This document shows positions 44,184 through 53,312 of a DNA stretch of 64,000 nt, one piece after another. Both the position numbers and the translations under genes were made by a program. The notes below the pieces were generated by a model. It did not search any database, had not been told where the DNA came from, and saw only the letters and a list, made by a program, of their open reading frames with translations. Source of the stretch: Pedobacter alluvionis (GTDB lineage: Bacteria; Bacteroidota; Bacteroidia; Sphingobacteriales; Sphingobacteriaceae); the NCBI RefSeq assembly GCF_003664035.1, contig NZ_RCCK01000014.1, positions 268,221 to 332,220 on the forward strand, in the 5' to 3' direction. Position 1 is the stretch's first letter. The number at the start of each line of letters is the position of its first letter.

Positions 44184-45848
44184 TCAAGAAATAATGTTTA
44201 TCAGGCCGGGCTCCGCTTTTTCTACGATTAATTTCCCTTCGTCCATTTTATATAAACTGTCGGCGCAGTGGTAGTATTTATCATCATGTGTAATGGCAAT
44301 AATGGTAAGGCCATCATTTTTTAGCATTGGTATAATTTCTGTATAAAATCTTTTTCTGAAATAAGGGTCCTGATCGGCCGCCCATTCATCAAGAACTAAA
44401 ATTGGTTTATTTTCGAGCAACGCAACAATTAATGCAAGACGTTTTCGTTGTCCGGCAGACAGATCTGTGGTCGACAGCTTTCCGTCGGTTAACGATACCT
44501 TATCGGCGATTTCAAACAAATCGATATAAGCTTTCCATTTCTCAAGATCAATATGGTCTATACCAATAATCTGGTCAAATAAATAGAAGTCACTAAACAC
44601 CGTCGAAAATAGTGTGCGGTAATCTGCATAACATTTCTGATCAACCACCTGACCATTTAACTGTATCTCTCCGGAAGAAGGGTAACGTAAGCCCAAAACG
44701 GCGTGGATGAAAGTTGTTTTACCACTACCATTGCCACCGTATATAAAAGTTACCTCTCCCTTATTAATCTCCATATCAACAGGACCTATCGAAAAAGCGT
44801 CTTCGGCATTTTTCTTGTTGTATTGAAACTCGAGCCCTTTCACCGAAATGCTGTAGAAGTCTGCTTTTGAGTAGTAGCTTACAGGAATAGCAGCATTAAA
44901 TTCGGCGTTTTCAAGTTCTGTTTTCAAGGCCATTAAGTGATTTGAAGCAACCCCTGCTCTAAGTATACCTGGCAGCAAAACCATAATAGTTTCTACTGAC
45001 CCCAGCAAATACAATAAGGTAAAAACGAAACTGATGGTATCTCCTGATTTTATCTTCAGCGTAATGCTAAAGAAAAGCAGTACGGAAGATATCAAAATAT
45101 AGAATAAAACCTGGCCTGTTATTTGGTTATTAAGAAATCCTGTAAAGGCTTTTGTATTATTGCCCTGCGCTTCATCCGCGATATGCTGAATTTTCTTTTC
45201 GTAAATGAACCTACCTTTTTTTGGCTCCATAAAGATTTCTTTGAACCCATCCAGAATTGCATTGAAATTTTTCTGAAAATCCGTTTCCAGCATCCTCGCT
45301 TTATTAAAGTCGGTTAAATTACTTTTTGAATTCAGGTGATAAACAATCGCACCACTGGCTGCTACGCCCAATGTAATTAGAAAAAGTACCCCAGATATAG
45401 ACAAGAGGTATAAAAGGCAGGAAATGGATAAGATGATTGCAGCGCAAAAATCAATAACACTCATAGAAACGTTTGTTAATATATTGATATCGCTCACCAT
45501 CGCTGCATGAATTTCCATTCTTTTGGAAGATAGCTGCTGATAGTTTGCCCTCAATACCAGAGAAAGTACGTCGGACCTCAAATGCCAGAAAAGTTTCTGA
45601 GACAGATTAATAATGGCAAGTGATAGTGTTCTTCTTACCCAGATGAATCCTATAATAATTGCTGCGAAAATAAGAATGTACTCCCGGCTTATATTCGTAA
45701 ATCCACCGGATATAATCAACCCGATCACTCTCGTAACGGTATTGATAAACAGGAAGCTGCATAAACCTGAAAATATTGCGAGGAAAATATATTTCAGCAA
45801 CCCTATCTTTCCTATTTGTGGTAGTAATAATTTTATTAATTTTTTCAT
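44184..45848 (-). CDS. Cyclic/nonribosomal peptide ABC exporter (SyrD/PvdE type)
   Basis: Fused permease-ATPase of 554 residues: about six helices in residues 1-310 and one ATPase domain. Walker A is YGGNGSGKTTFI, signature LSAGQRKRLALIVALLE, Walker B with the family-specific ILVLDEWAADQDPYFRKRF, and H-loop AITHDD. The EWAADQDPxFR sequence is the mark of exporters such as SyrD and PvdE, which move nonribosomal peptides across the inner membrane. It is 31 bp after the CmlA-like gene and 15 bp before the thioesterase. With the exported acylase it implies delivery of a precursor to the periplasm. Confidence 0.92.
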   Translation of the reverse strand: MKKLIKLLLPQIGKIGLLKYIFLAIFSGLCSFLFINTVTRVIGLIISGGFTNISREYILIFAAIIIGFIWVRRTLSLAIINLSQKLFWHLRSDVLSLVLRANYQQLSSKRMEIHAAMVSDINILTNVSMSVIDFCAAIILSISCLLYLLSISGVLFLITLGVAASGAIVYHLNSKSNLTDFNKARMLETDFQKNFNAILDGFKEIFMEPKKGRFIYEKKIQHIADEAQGNNTKAFTGFLNNQITGQVLFYILISSVLLFFSITLKIKSGDTISFVFTLLYLLGSVETIMVLLPGILRAGVASNHLMALKTELENAEFNAAIPVSYYSKADFYSISVKGLEFQYNKKNAEDAFSIGPVDMEINKGEVTFIYGGNGSGKTTFIHAVLGLRYPSSGEIQLNGQVVDQKCYADYRTLFSTVFSDFYLFDQIIGIDHIDLEKWKAYIDLFEIADKVSLTDGKLSTTDLSAGQRKRLALIVALLENKPILVLDEWAADQDPYFRKRFYTEIIPMLKNDGLTIIAITHDDKYYHCADSLYKMDEGKLIVEKAEPGLINIIS

Positions 45849-45879
45849 ATATATAGTTAACTATAAACATTAAAGATGA

Positions 45880-47502
45880 TTACGTTATTTCGCAGGTATT
45901 GTAATGATAAAACAGTTCCTTCTCCCCAAATAATCTTTCGGCAACCAAACCTCTTTGCAAACATTCATTGAGTAATTGATTCGATTGTACGATTGGTTTA
46001 GATTCCTCTGTATATTTGATGCTACTGATAAATTCCAGCCATGGTTCTTGCCCCATTGCATATACATATACCTCTTTTGGATGGAAAACATTTACGAGCT
46101 GCATGCCTTTTTCATAGTCAGATCCAGAGAGTCTTCTTGACTGGTCTTTGTCTCGGGCAAGATCTTCTGTTAACAACGGACCATACAGCCAGGAGAGTGG
46201 AGCACCTTCACACTCCATACCCAGAAATATAACATCAACATCTCCTATTACTCGTTGTACATGTTCATAAATTCTTGGTTCCACAATTCTTGAATCGGCA
46301 ACAAATAAAAATGTAAATGAGCCGATTTCAACATGGTAACAGGTTTTGGCAAGTATATTTAAATCAGAATGTTCGCCGGTAAAGGGGATACCCGTGATCG
46401 TACAATTTTTAAAACTGATTGTCTCCATTTCATCAATTTCCACCACATTGGAAAAACCGATCTGATTAAAAACGAGTTTTAAGTTGGGATCCTGTAAGCT
46501 GCCGCTATTCGTTCCGGGAACAATTACTTGTTTAATCTTGTGTCTTAGCGGAAGCAAGGTCTCGAATAAGATATGGTCCTGGTGATTGTGTGTAATCAAT
46601 ACATAGTCTATTATATCCGGCAAATCAACGTCTGAAAAATGATTGACACTTGACTCATATCCATAATAGCTGATCAGGGGATCTACCAGAATGCTGACGT
46701 CTTTTGTTTCTATTAGGATGCAGGCATGTCCAAAGTAACGCATACGTACCTTGTCTCCTTCATATTTTTCATATTTGGGGTGAGGGGTTTGTGTAAAAAA
46801 TGATTCAAACAATTGCCGTTCGGCGGCGGAAACACCAAGCAGGCTGGCGATATCTTCTATAGTCCCACCCTCTCTTTTCATTTTGCTCAGCAAATCGATG
46901 CCCTCGTGATCAAACGGAATATTTAATTGCAATACATTGGGCTCATTCAATCTTGGTGTACTGAGGCAAAAAGGTCGTTCGTCGTTATCAGTTAACCATA
47001 ATGCAATACTTTGCGCAGTTTTCTTATAAAATTCACTCTTATACAGTAAAGCCTCGAAGAAACGAAAAGAGGCATTATTATTCAAATCATAGGTCAGCTC
47101 AACATAGCCTTTCAAAATATCAGGCACCTGCTTGTAAATTTCTTCAAGTCCATATCCTTTCGCATAAGTTTTAAGTATTTTATCCAGTTCATTTATTGCC
47201 GCAACCAATTTTAGCGAATCTGCATGGTTATGAAGCGTTTCTTCCTTCAGTTGTCTTACTTCATCCAAACGGCCACCTTTATAATCCATGAACGGCCCCC
47301 CTAGCATTTTTGGGTTGAGGATTGCGACTGCATGGATTTGGGGAGATTGCAGATAAGAATTCATAATCTTTAAATGCCGTCCGGCAATATTCATAGCCGC
47401 TGTAGCGGGAGATATCAGGTGTGTCCATGCATACCATTTCTCAACCAGAGGTTCGATAATTAAATTAGGCTTCAAGAACCATTTCTCAGTATTCATATTC
47501 AT
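45880..47502 (-). CDS. CmlA-like MBL-fold diiron beta-hydroxylase (putative)
   Basis: 540 residues: an N-terminal domain of about 240 (VEKWYAWTHLISPATAAMNI, HLKIMNSYLQSPQIHAV, NPKMLGGPFMDYKGG) that I recognise from CmlA-type NRPS-associated proteins, then an MBL-fold domain. Metal ligands: THNHQDHILF (HxHxDH), GIPFTGEHSDLNI, where a Glu sits where zinc hydrolases have His, and FVADSRIV (Asp). That His-to-Glu exchange is what distinguishes the diiron oxygenase CmlA, which beta-hydroxylates a PCP-bound aromatic amino acid in chloramphenicol synthesis. The aromatic-type A domains in the two genes upstream fit such a substrate. Lies 5 bp after the third NRPS gene. If not an oxygenase, it would be an unusual hydrolase. 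Confidence 0.75.
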   Translation of the reverse strand: MNMNTEKWFLKPNLIIEPLVEKWYAWTHLISPATAAMNIAGRHLKIMNSYLQSPQIHAVAILNPKMLGGPFMDYKGGRLDEVRQLKEETLHNHADSLKLVAAINELDKILKTYAKGYGLEEIYKQVPDILKGYVELTYDLNNNASFRFFEALLYKSEFYKKTAQSIALWLTDNDERPFCLSTPRLNEPNVLQLNIPFDHEGIDLLSKMKREGGTIEDIASLLGVSAAERQLFESFFTQTPHPKYEKYEGDKVRMRYFGHACILIETKDVSILVDPLISYYGYESSVNHFSDVDLPDIIDYVLITHNHQDHILFETLLPLRHKIKQVIVPGTNSGSLQDPNLKLVFNQIGFSNVVEIDEMETISFKNCTITGIPFTGEHSDLNILAKTCYHVEIGSFTFLFVADSRIVEPRIYEHVQRVIGDVDVIFLGMECEGAPLSWLYGPLLTEDLARDKDQSRRLSGSDYEKGMQLVNVFHPKEVYVYAMGQEPWLEFISSIKYTEESKPIVQSNQLLNECLQRGLVAERLFGEKELFYHYNTCEIT

Positions 47503-47507
47503 ATTAA

Positions 47508-50500
47508 TTATAGGTTGACTGTATTCAGTACATCAGAATTTTTCATCAGATGCTGTAGGAGAAAATAATATTGTTCTTTTATCTCTTGCCTTTGGGCTTT
47601 ATCAAAAACGGCTGGATGACACATAAATTCGAACTTTAAACAGTTTTGATATTCCCAAACGGTAAGGCCGAAATTACCTTTCAGGGGTAAGGTATCCTCA
47701 ACATTTTCAGCTGTTTCATCTACGCCAAAGTACTGAGCTTCTTTAAGATAATCGTAGTTATGGTAATTAAAAAACACCATTTGATCCAAAAAGTCGGCAG
47801 AAAGCTGTACATCAGGCAATTCGCTAACAAGCTTGGTAAAGGGATAAGCACTATGGTTTAAATCATTCAGGAAATTTTCCTGTATGCTCTGGAAATATGC
47901 CAGGCCCGGTTGTCCGGGATGGATGATATTTCTTACAAATAAAGCATTTACAAAATAGCCTATTGATCTACTTACATCCAATTCACCGAAATATTCGGAG
48001 CTCCTTCCATTAAAAGCGGTACCAATGGTAACATCGTTTGTTTTTTTCAACTGGTGTAATAAAAATATGAGGGTTCCCATGCAGATTGAACTGCGTGTGA
48101 GCCCATTTTTCTCAGAGAAATTGTTTAGATTTTCAAATAAGCTACCACTCAAAACTGAGGTTAGTCTAAAACTATAGGCTTCTCTACCAATCTGATCCAT
48201 TTTTTGATCAGTATTATTAAAATCTAATACAGGGCAGAATCCGGAAAGTTTATCCAGCCAGTATTTACGAAGCTGAGCTCCTGAGGTAGACATCAGTAAT
48301 TCACTCTGCCAGCTAACAAAGTCTTTATACTGGATGAGCAATTCTTTTAATGCATGCTTTTCATGCTTTAACATCGATTGATAAAGATGCAAAAGCTCGG
48401 CATGCAATATTCCCCTCGAGTAACCATCGGTAATAATATGGTGTAAATTAAATATCAGATGAAATTTCCCTGTGCTGGTTTTAAAAACCAGAATACGCAT
48501 TAATGGAAATTCAGAAAGTTTGAATTTCCATTGAAACTCTTGGTCAATAACGAAATTGATATCGGTATCTTCATCTAAAACCACCACTTCTCCTATAGCC
48601 ACACTGGCATTGCTGACCGGGATGACCTTTTGTTTCACCTTTCCGTTATGATTGACAAAAACAGTACGTAGAATCTCATGCCTCGCTACCAGTTCCTGAA
48701 CAGCAAGCCTTAATATACTTACATCTATCTCCTGAAATTCAAGATGAGATACGACAACCGGACTGATGAGCTCCCATTTACCCAAATAAAACAACTGGTT
48801 ATAGGACAGATCAAAAAGTTCAGATGAAGGATCTCCAACAACGGTTAGTTCTTGAAATGATTCCTCAGAAATGAGGTTATTCTGCTCAGCATTTATTACT
48901 TTCAAACTGCTATTGGAAAGGTCATCAATGAGGGTTAACAAATTTTCCCGGAATCTTCCGATCAATTGGTTTAATGTTTCTTCTTTAAATTGCCCGGTAC
49001 TGTATTTAACAGATAAACGCAACGTGCCCGCAATGATCATACCGGATACATCAAGTAAACTATCCCTCGACATATCGATGGCATTTTCTCTTCCATGAAA
49101 ATCAGAAGAAAACTCAAATAACTGGTCTCCTTTTTCAGTAACAATACCTTCTCCAAAATCACCCAGGTAATTAAAGGTGATTTCAGGGTCAAACACAAAT
49201 GGCTGTTGCGCCAGGTAGCGTAAAATTCCGTAGCCAATGCCTTTGTTTGGAACCCTGCGCAGGGTTTCCCTCACATGAAGTAACTGTTCTGTCTGTCCTT
49301 CATGATTCATATGGAAAATTACCGGAAACACTGTAGTGAACCAGCCTACAGTACGATTTACATCAATATCTTCATCAATATCTTCCCGGCCATGCCCTTC
49401 CATTTTAACAGCTATCTTATCCAATCCGAATGCCTCCTTTAAAGCCAAACTTAATGCCGTCAGCAAGATGTCATTAACCTCGGTTTGATAAGTTAAATAG
49501 CACTTTTTAATCAACCGTTCGGTAAGTTCTTCATTTAATGAAAATGAGACTGATGCGACATCACTAACCAGGTTACTTCCCTGGGGATAGTCGGGTATAA
49601 GTGAACCGGCTTGCTGTGATTCTACATCCATCCAATAATCTACTTCGTGTTGAAGCAATTCACTTTGTGCATAAATGAGTTGCTTTTCCTGCCAGTATTT
49701 AAAAGAATCTGTTTTTAAAGGCAGAAGAAGGGGGTTACCATTGAGGAATTGCGTATACAATAACGACATTTCTTCAAAAAGAATACGCCACGAAACACCA
49801 TCTATAATCAAATGATGGGCAACCAGTAATAATCGGTCTCCATCGGGATGAGGAAATAATACCACTTTAAAAAGAGGTCCGTTTTCGAGATCCAAACCAG
49901 ATTGTACACGGCTGCAATGTTGAGCAAAATCTGTATCGGATGCCACCTCAATAACCTCTAGGTAAAAACCCTGTTCAATACCTTTGTTCTCCTGTAGCCA
50001 TTCTCCGTTACTATTTTTAAATACCATTCGCAGTGCATCATGATGGATAACGATCTTATTGAACACTGCCCTCAAACCATCTTTATCGATAGGACGGGTA
50101 CTTTTCAGCAATACAGACTGATTATAATGGTGTTTTGATGAATAGGGCAACTGTAAAAACCAAGACTGAATGGGAGATAAAGGAATTTGGCCTTCTATAA
50201 GAGTTTGTTCTGCAACCCTACCTCCCATATCAATTCTTTTTACCAGATCTGTCACAACCGGAAAACTCAGCACATCCTGAATTTTCAATGAATATCCTTT
50301 TTGTTTTAACTTTGAAACGACCTGAATAGATTTGATAGAATCTCCACCTAATGCGAAAAAATCATCAGTTAATCTAACCTGTTTTTTTAAGAGTACTTCA
50401 GCATATATATCCACCAAAAGCTGCTCAAGATGATTTACCGGACGTTCATATTCTGCAATGTTATCTTTTGCGAAACGTTCTATTGCTGCCAGTTTTTTCT

Positions 50501-53312
50501 TATCCGTTTTACCATTGGAAGTGATCGGAAATTCATCCAGGTGTACAAAAGCCGAAGGGATCATATGCACTGGTAAATTAAGGCTCAAAAACCCGCGTAA
50601 ATCGCCGGTAGTTAACTCTTTTTTACCACTATAAAATGCAGTTAGCATTTTGGTTTCTGCATCATAAATTACTGCAGCAACATCCACATCAGTATGTTGC
50701 TGCAGGTTATTTTCAATTTCTCCAAGTTCTACGCGGTATCCACTGATTTTTACCTGATCATCTGCTCGTCCGAGAAATTCAATATTGCCATCGGCTAACC
50801 ATCTTCCCAGATCACCTGTCCTATACATCTTCGTTCCGGGTTGGAATGGATTGCTGACAAATTTTTCTTTGGTTAACCCGGGCTGGTTAAAATAACCCCT
50901 GGCCAATCCTTTACCCGTAATATAGACTTCAGCAATTACCCCAGCCGGAACCATGTTGCCCTGATGATTAAGAATATAAACACTGGTATTTCTTATTGGC
51001 TTTCCTATAGGAATGCTTTCCGTATTTAAATTCTTGCCATTCAATTGATAAATAGTGGTACACACACTTGATTCTGTAGGGCCGTATCCATTGTAAAACA
51101 GACCATACGTGGCAAATTCCTTTGATTTGTCTACAATGGCAGATTCTCCGGCTGTAATGAGCTTTTTAATGGAGCGCAGATTTTCGGGATGCAGGTGTCT
51201 GAATATAGCCGGAGGAAGGGTAGCTATGGTAATTTGGTTTTTCTTGATCATCCCCTCTAGTAGTTCCGGATCTTTCTTTTCCTCTTCAGTGGCCAGATAC
51301 AGGCATCCACCTATCGTTAAAATCATAAAGATTTCCCAAACAGAAGCATCAAATGAAAGAGAAGCAAATTGAAGGCCCCTGTCGGCAGCGCTTAACTGAA
51401 AGATCTCCAGTTGTGCATAAATGGTATTAGAAATCGCACCGTGATCAATCATTACACCTTTAGGCCGGCCTGTAGAACCAGAGGTGTAAATCACATAAGC
51501 CAAATCCTGTGCACCCAGGGGTGCCTGGCTGCTATCGGCAGAAATTTCCAGTCCTTCCAACTGAAGATCTATTGCAAAAATAGCGTGTTCATAATTTTGC
51601 AGTTTAAAAAGATGATCGGTTTGGGTAATCAAAAGTTCGAGACCTGTATCTTTTAAAATGAAATCTCGGCGGCTTTCAGGATAATCCGGATCTATCGGAA
51701 CATAAGCTCCTCCGGCCTTCCAAATACCCAATATCGCAATGATTGCATTAATCGAACGATCCAGCAATACTCCAACCAGAAAATCCGGTTTAACGGCATA
51801 GGTACTTTTCAGATAATAAGCCAGCTGGTCGGATTTTTCATCCAACTGCCGGTAAGAAATTTTAGATCCTTCAGCACTTAAAGCAATAGCATCAGGAGTG
51901 CGGAGTGCCTGTTTTTTTATCAGCTCCGGTATTAACATATCCTGCTTTGCAGTGGTATAAACCGGATTATAATCATATAATAATTTTTTCCGTTCCTCTG
52001 TACTAACATATTCCAACCGGTGCAAGGGCAAGGATGGATGATCTATCACCTGTTTTATTATCGTTAAAAACTGCTCGGCAAGCTGCTCCATCTCCAAACT
52101 GTCGTAAACTGAACCATTATAAGAAAAACGGAAAATCATCGTTTCAGCCGGCAATACGGTTAAAGTAAAATCGTAATTAGACTGTTCAAAGGTTACGAAC
52201 GACATCAGGGAGAGCTGTTTTTTTGCGCTCTTATCGTTAATTCCCTCTTCAATCATTTTTTGAACTGGAAAATTTTCGAAGACAAGAATATGATCAAACA
52301 AATCGCGGCCCAGAACACTTTGCGCCTGTATTTCGGCCAATTGAACATAATGATGTTGGGTTCCGTTTATTGCATGTTGCTGAACGGCTTTGGTTAATTC
52401 GTTAAAATTGATGTCTTCTGTAATCGTTACCCGTACAGGAACGGCATTACTAAAGAGGCCAATCATCCCTTCCACACCTTTCAGTTCAGGTGGCCGGCCT
52501 GATACCACCGAACCAAAAACAACGTCTGAAGTAACATTGTGTAAGGCCAATAACAATCCCCATGCAGTACTAACAAATGTATTTTCTGTTATCCCATTAG
52601 CAATGCAATATTCTTTAACGGCTTTTCTCAGCGTCGTATCCAATACAACAGACTTTGTTCTGGTTTGATAAGGCTGATTCGCGCCCATTACTTTTTTAGG
52701 AAGGACACTGGTCGTATCATATGATGCCAGATATGTTTTCCAATAGTTGAGAGAAAGCTTACTGTTTAACTTACTTAGCCAGTTAATGTAACCCGAATAA
52801 GGATAAACCCTGCCAAGATCAACACTTTTGCCATTTATCTTTCCGTTGTAAATCTGGAAAAATTCTTTGATTAGAATACTACCACACCATCCATCCATTA
52901 AAATATGATGGAAACTCCAGATAAATTCATAAACCTCGGCCCCACGTTCAAGTACGGTGAAGCGCATGAGCGGCCCTTTATGAAGATTGAAGCCCCTTGC
53001 CCTGTCTGCTTCCCTATAAAATTTGACATCAACATCATCACCTGGTCTGACCTGAATGTGGCGAAAGTCTGGAGCCATATCTTTTCTAACGATTTGCAAT
53101 ACCTTATCATCTATCTCTTCTGTAAAGAAAGTTCTTAAAATAGCATAACGTTCTATGATTGCGGCATAGCTTTGCTCAAGTGCCTGAATATCGAGCTCAC
53201 CTTTAATCGTGTAACTGGTTTGTATAAAATATTCAACGGAATCCGGATCACTTAGCCAACGGAAATATAAGCCTTGCTGTAACGGGCTTAACATATAAAC
53301 ATCTTCAATCAT
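47508..53312 (-). CDS. NRPS protein C-A-PCP-E-C
   Basis: 1934 residues. Starts directly in a C domain (about 1-430, HHILMDGWC near 136) of the type accepting a D-residue from an upstream E. The A domain is about 465-945: SFDASVWE, YTSGSTGRPKGVM near 611, YNGYGPTESSVC, SNGKTDKKKL near 931. The hand-read pocket is D-A-W-T-I-A-G-V-C-K, close to Phe codes. PCP GGDSIKS near 988; E domain about 1025-1480 with HHLIIDGVSW, EGHGRED and FNYLGDFG, all canonical. A second C domain from about 1500 to the end has HHIITDGYS near 1622 and no A or PCP after it. That orphan C must act with another protein, most plausibly the A-PCP-E-R protein. Start overlaps the previous gene by 4 bp (ATGA). Confidence 0.93.
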   Translation of the reverse strand: MIEDVYMLSPLQQGLYFRWLSDPDSVEYFIQTSYTIKGELDIQALEQSYAAIIERYAILRTFFTEEIDDKVLQIVRKDMAPDFRHIQVRPGDDVDVKFYREADRARGFNLHKGPLMRFTVLERGAEVYEFIWSFHHILMDGWCGSILIKEFFQIYNGKINGKSVDLGRVYPYSGYINWLSKLNSKLSLNYWKTYLASYDTTSVLPKKVMGANQPYQTRTKSVVLDTTLRKAVKEYCIANGITENTFVSTAWGLLLALHNVTSDVVFGSVVSGRPPELKGVEGMIGLFSNAVPVRVTITEDINFNELTKAVQQHAINGTQHHYVQLAEIQAQSVLGRDLFDHILVFENFPVQKMIEEGINDKSAKKQLSLMSFVTFEQSNYDFTLTVLPAETMIFRFSYNGSVYDSLEMEQLAEQFLTIIKQVIDHPSLPLHRLEYVSTEERKKLLYDYNPVYTTAKQDMLIPELIKKQALRTPDAIALSAEGSKISYRQLDEKSDQLAYYLKSTYAVKPDFLVGVLLDRSINAIIAILGIWKAGGAYVPIDPDYPESRRDFILKDTGLELLITQTDHLFKLQNYEHAIFAIDLQLEGLEISADSSQAPLGAQDLAYVIYTSGSTGRPKGVMIDHGAISNTIYAQLEIFQLSAADRGLQFASLSFDASVWEIFMILTIGGCLYLATEEEKKDPELLEGMIKKNQITIATLPPAIFRHLHPENLRSIKKLITAGESAIVDKSKEFATYGLFYNGYGPTESSVCTTIYQLNGKNLNTESIPIGKPIRNTSVYILNHQGNMVPAGVIAEVYITGKGLARGYFNQPGLTKEKFVSNPFQPGTKMYRTGDLGRWLADGNIEFLGRADDQVKISGYRVELGEIENNLQQHTDVDVAAVIYDAETKMLTAFYSGKKELTTGDLRGFLSLNLPVHMIPSAFVHLDEFPITSNGKTDKKKLAAIERFAKDNIAEYERPVNHLEQLLVDIYAEVLLKKQVRLTDDFFALGGDSIKSIQVVSKLKQKGYSLKIQDVLSFPVVTDLVKRIDMGGRVAEQTLIEGQIPLSPIQSWFLQLPYSSKHHYNQSVLLKSTRPIDKDGLRAVFNKIVIHHDALRMVFKNSNGEWLQENKGIEQGFYLEVIEVASDTDFAQHCSRVQSGLDLENGPLFKVVLFPHPDGDRLLLVAHHLIIDGVSWRILFEEMSLLYTQFLNGNPLLLPLKTDSFKYWQEKQLIYAQSELLQHEVDYWMDVESQQAGSLIPDYPQGSNLVSDVASVSFSLNEELTERLIKKCYLTYQTEVNDILLTALSLALKEAFGLDKIAVKMEGHGREDIDEDIDVNRTVGWFTTVFPVIFHMNHEGQTEQLLHVRETLRRVPNKGIGYGILRYLAQQPFVFDPEITFNYLGDFGEGIVTEKGDQLFEFSSDFHGRENAIDMSRDSLLDVSGMIIAGTLRLSVKYSTGQFKEETLNQLIGRFRENLLTLIDDLSNSSLKVINAEQNNLISEESFQELTVVGDPSSELFDLSYNQLFYLGKWELISPVVVSHLEFQEIDVSILRLAVQELVARHEILRTVFVNHNGKVKQKVIPVSNASVAIGEVVVLDEDTDINFVIDQEFQWKFKLSEFPLMRILVFKTSTGKFHLIFNLHHIITDGYSRGILHAELLHLYQSMLKHEKHALKELLIQYKDFVSWQSELLMSTSGAQLRKYWLDKLSGFCPVLDFNNTDQKMDQIGREAYSFRLTSVLSGSLFENLNNFSEKNGLTRSSICMGTLIFLLHQLKKTNDVTIGTAFNGRSSEYFGELDVSRSIGYFVNALFVRNIIHPGQPGLAYFQSIQENFLNDLNHSAYPFTKLVSELPDVQLSADFLDQMVFFNYHNYDYLKEAQYFGVDETAENVEDTLPLKGNFGLTVWEYQNCLKFEFMCHPAVFDKAQRQEIKEQYYFLLQHLMKNSDVLNTVNL

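Noticed and set aside
45880..47502. Plain zinc beta-lactamase or UlaG-type hydrolase
   Set aside because: The long N-terminal domain and the Glu at the ligand position, together with the NRPS context, fit a CmlA-like oxygenase better; kept as the alternative.
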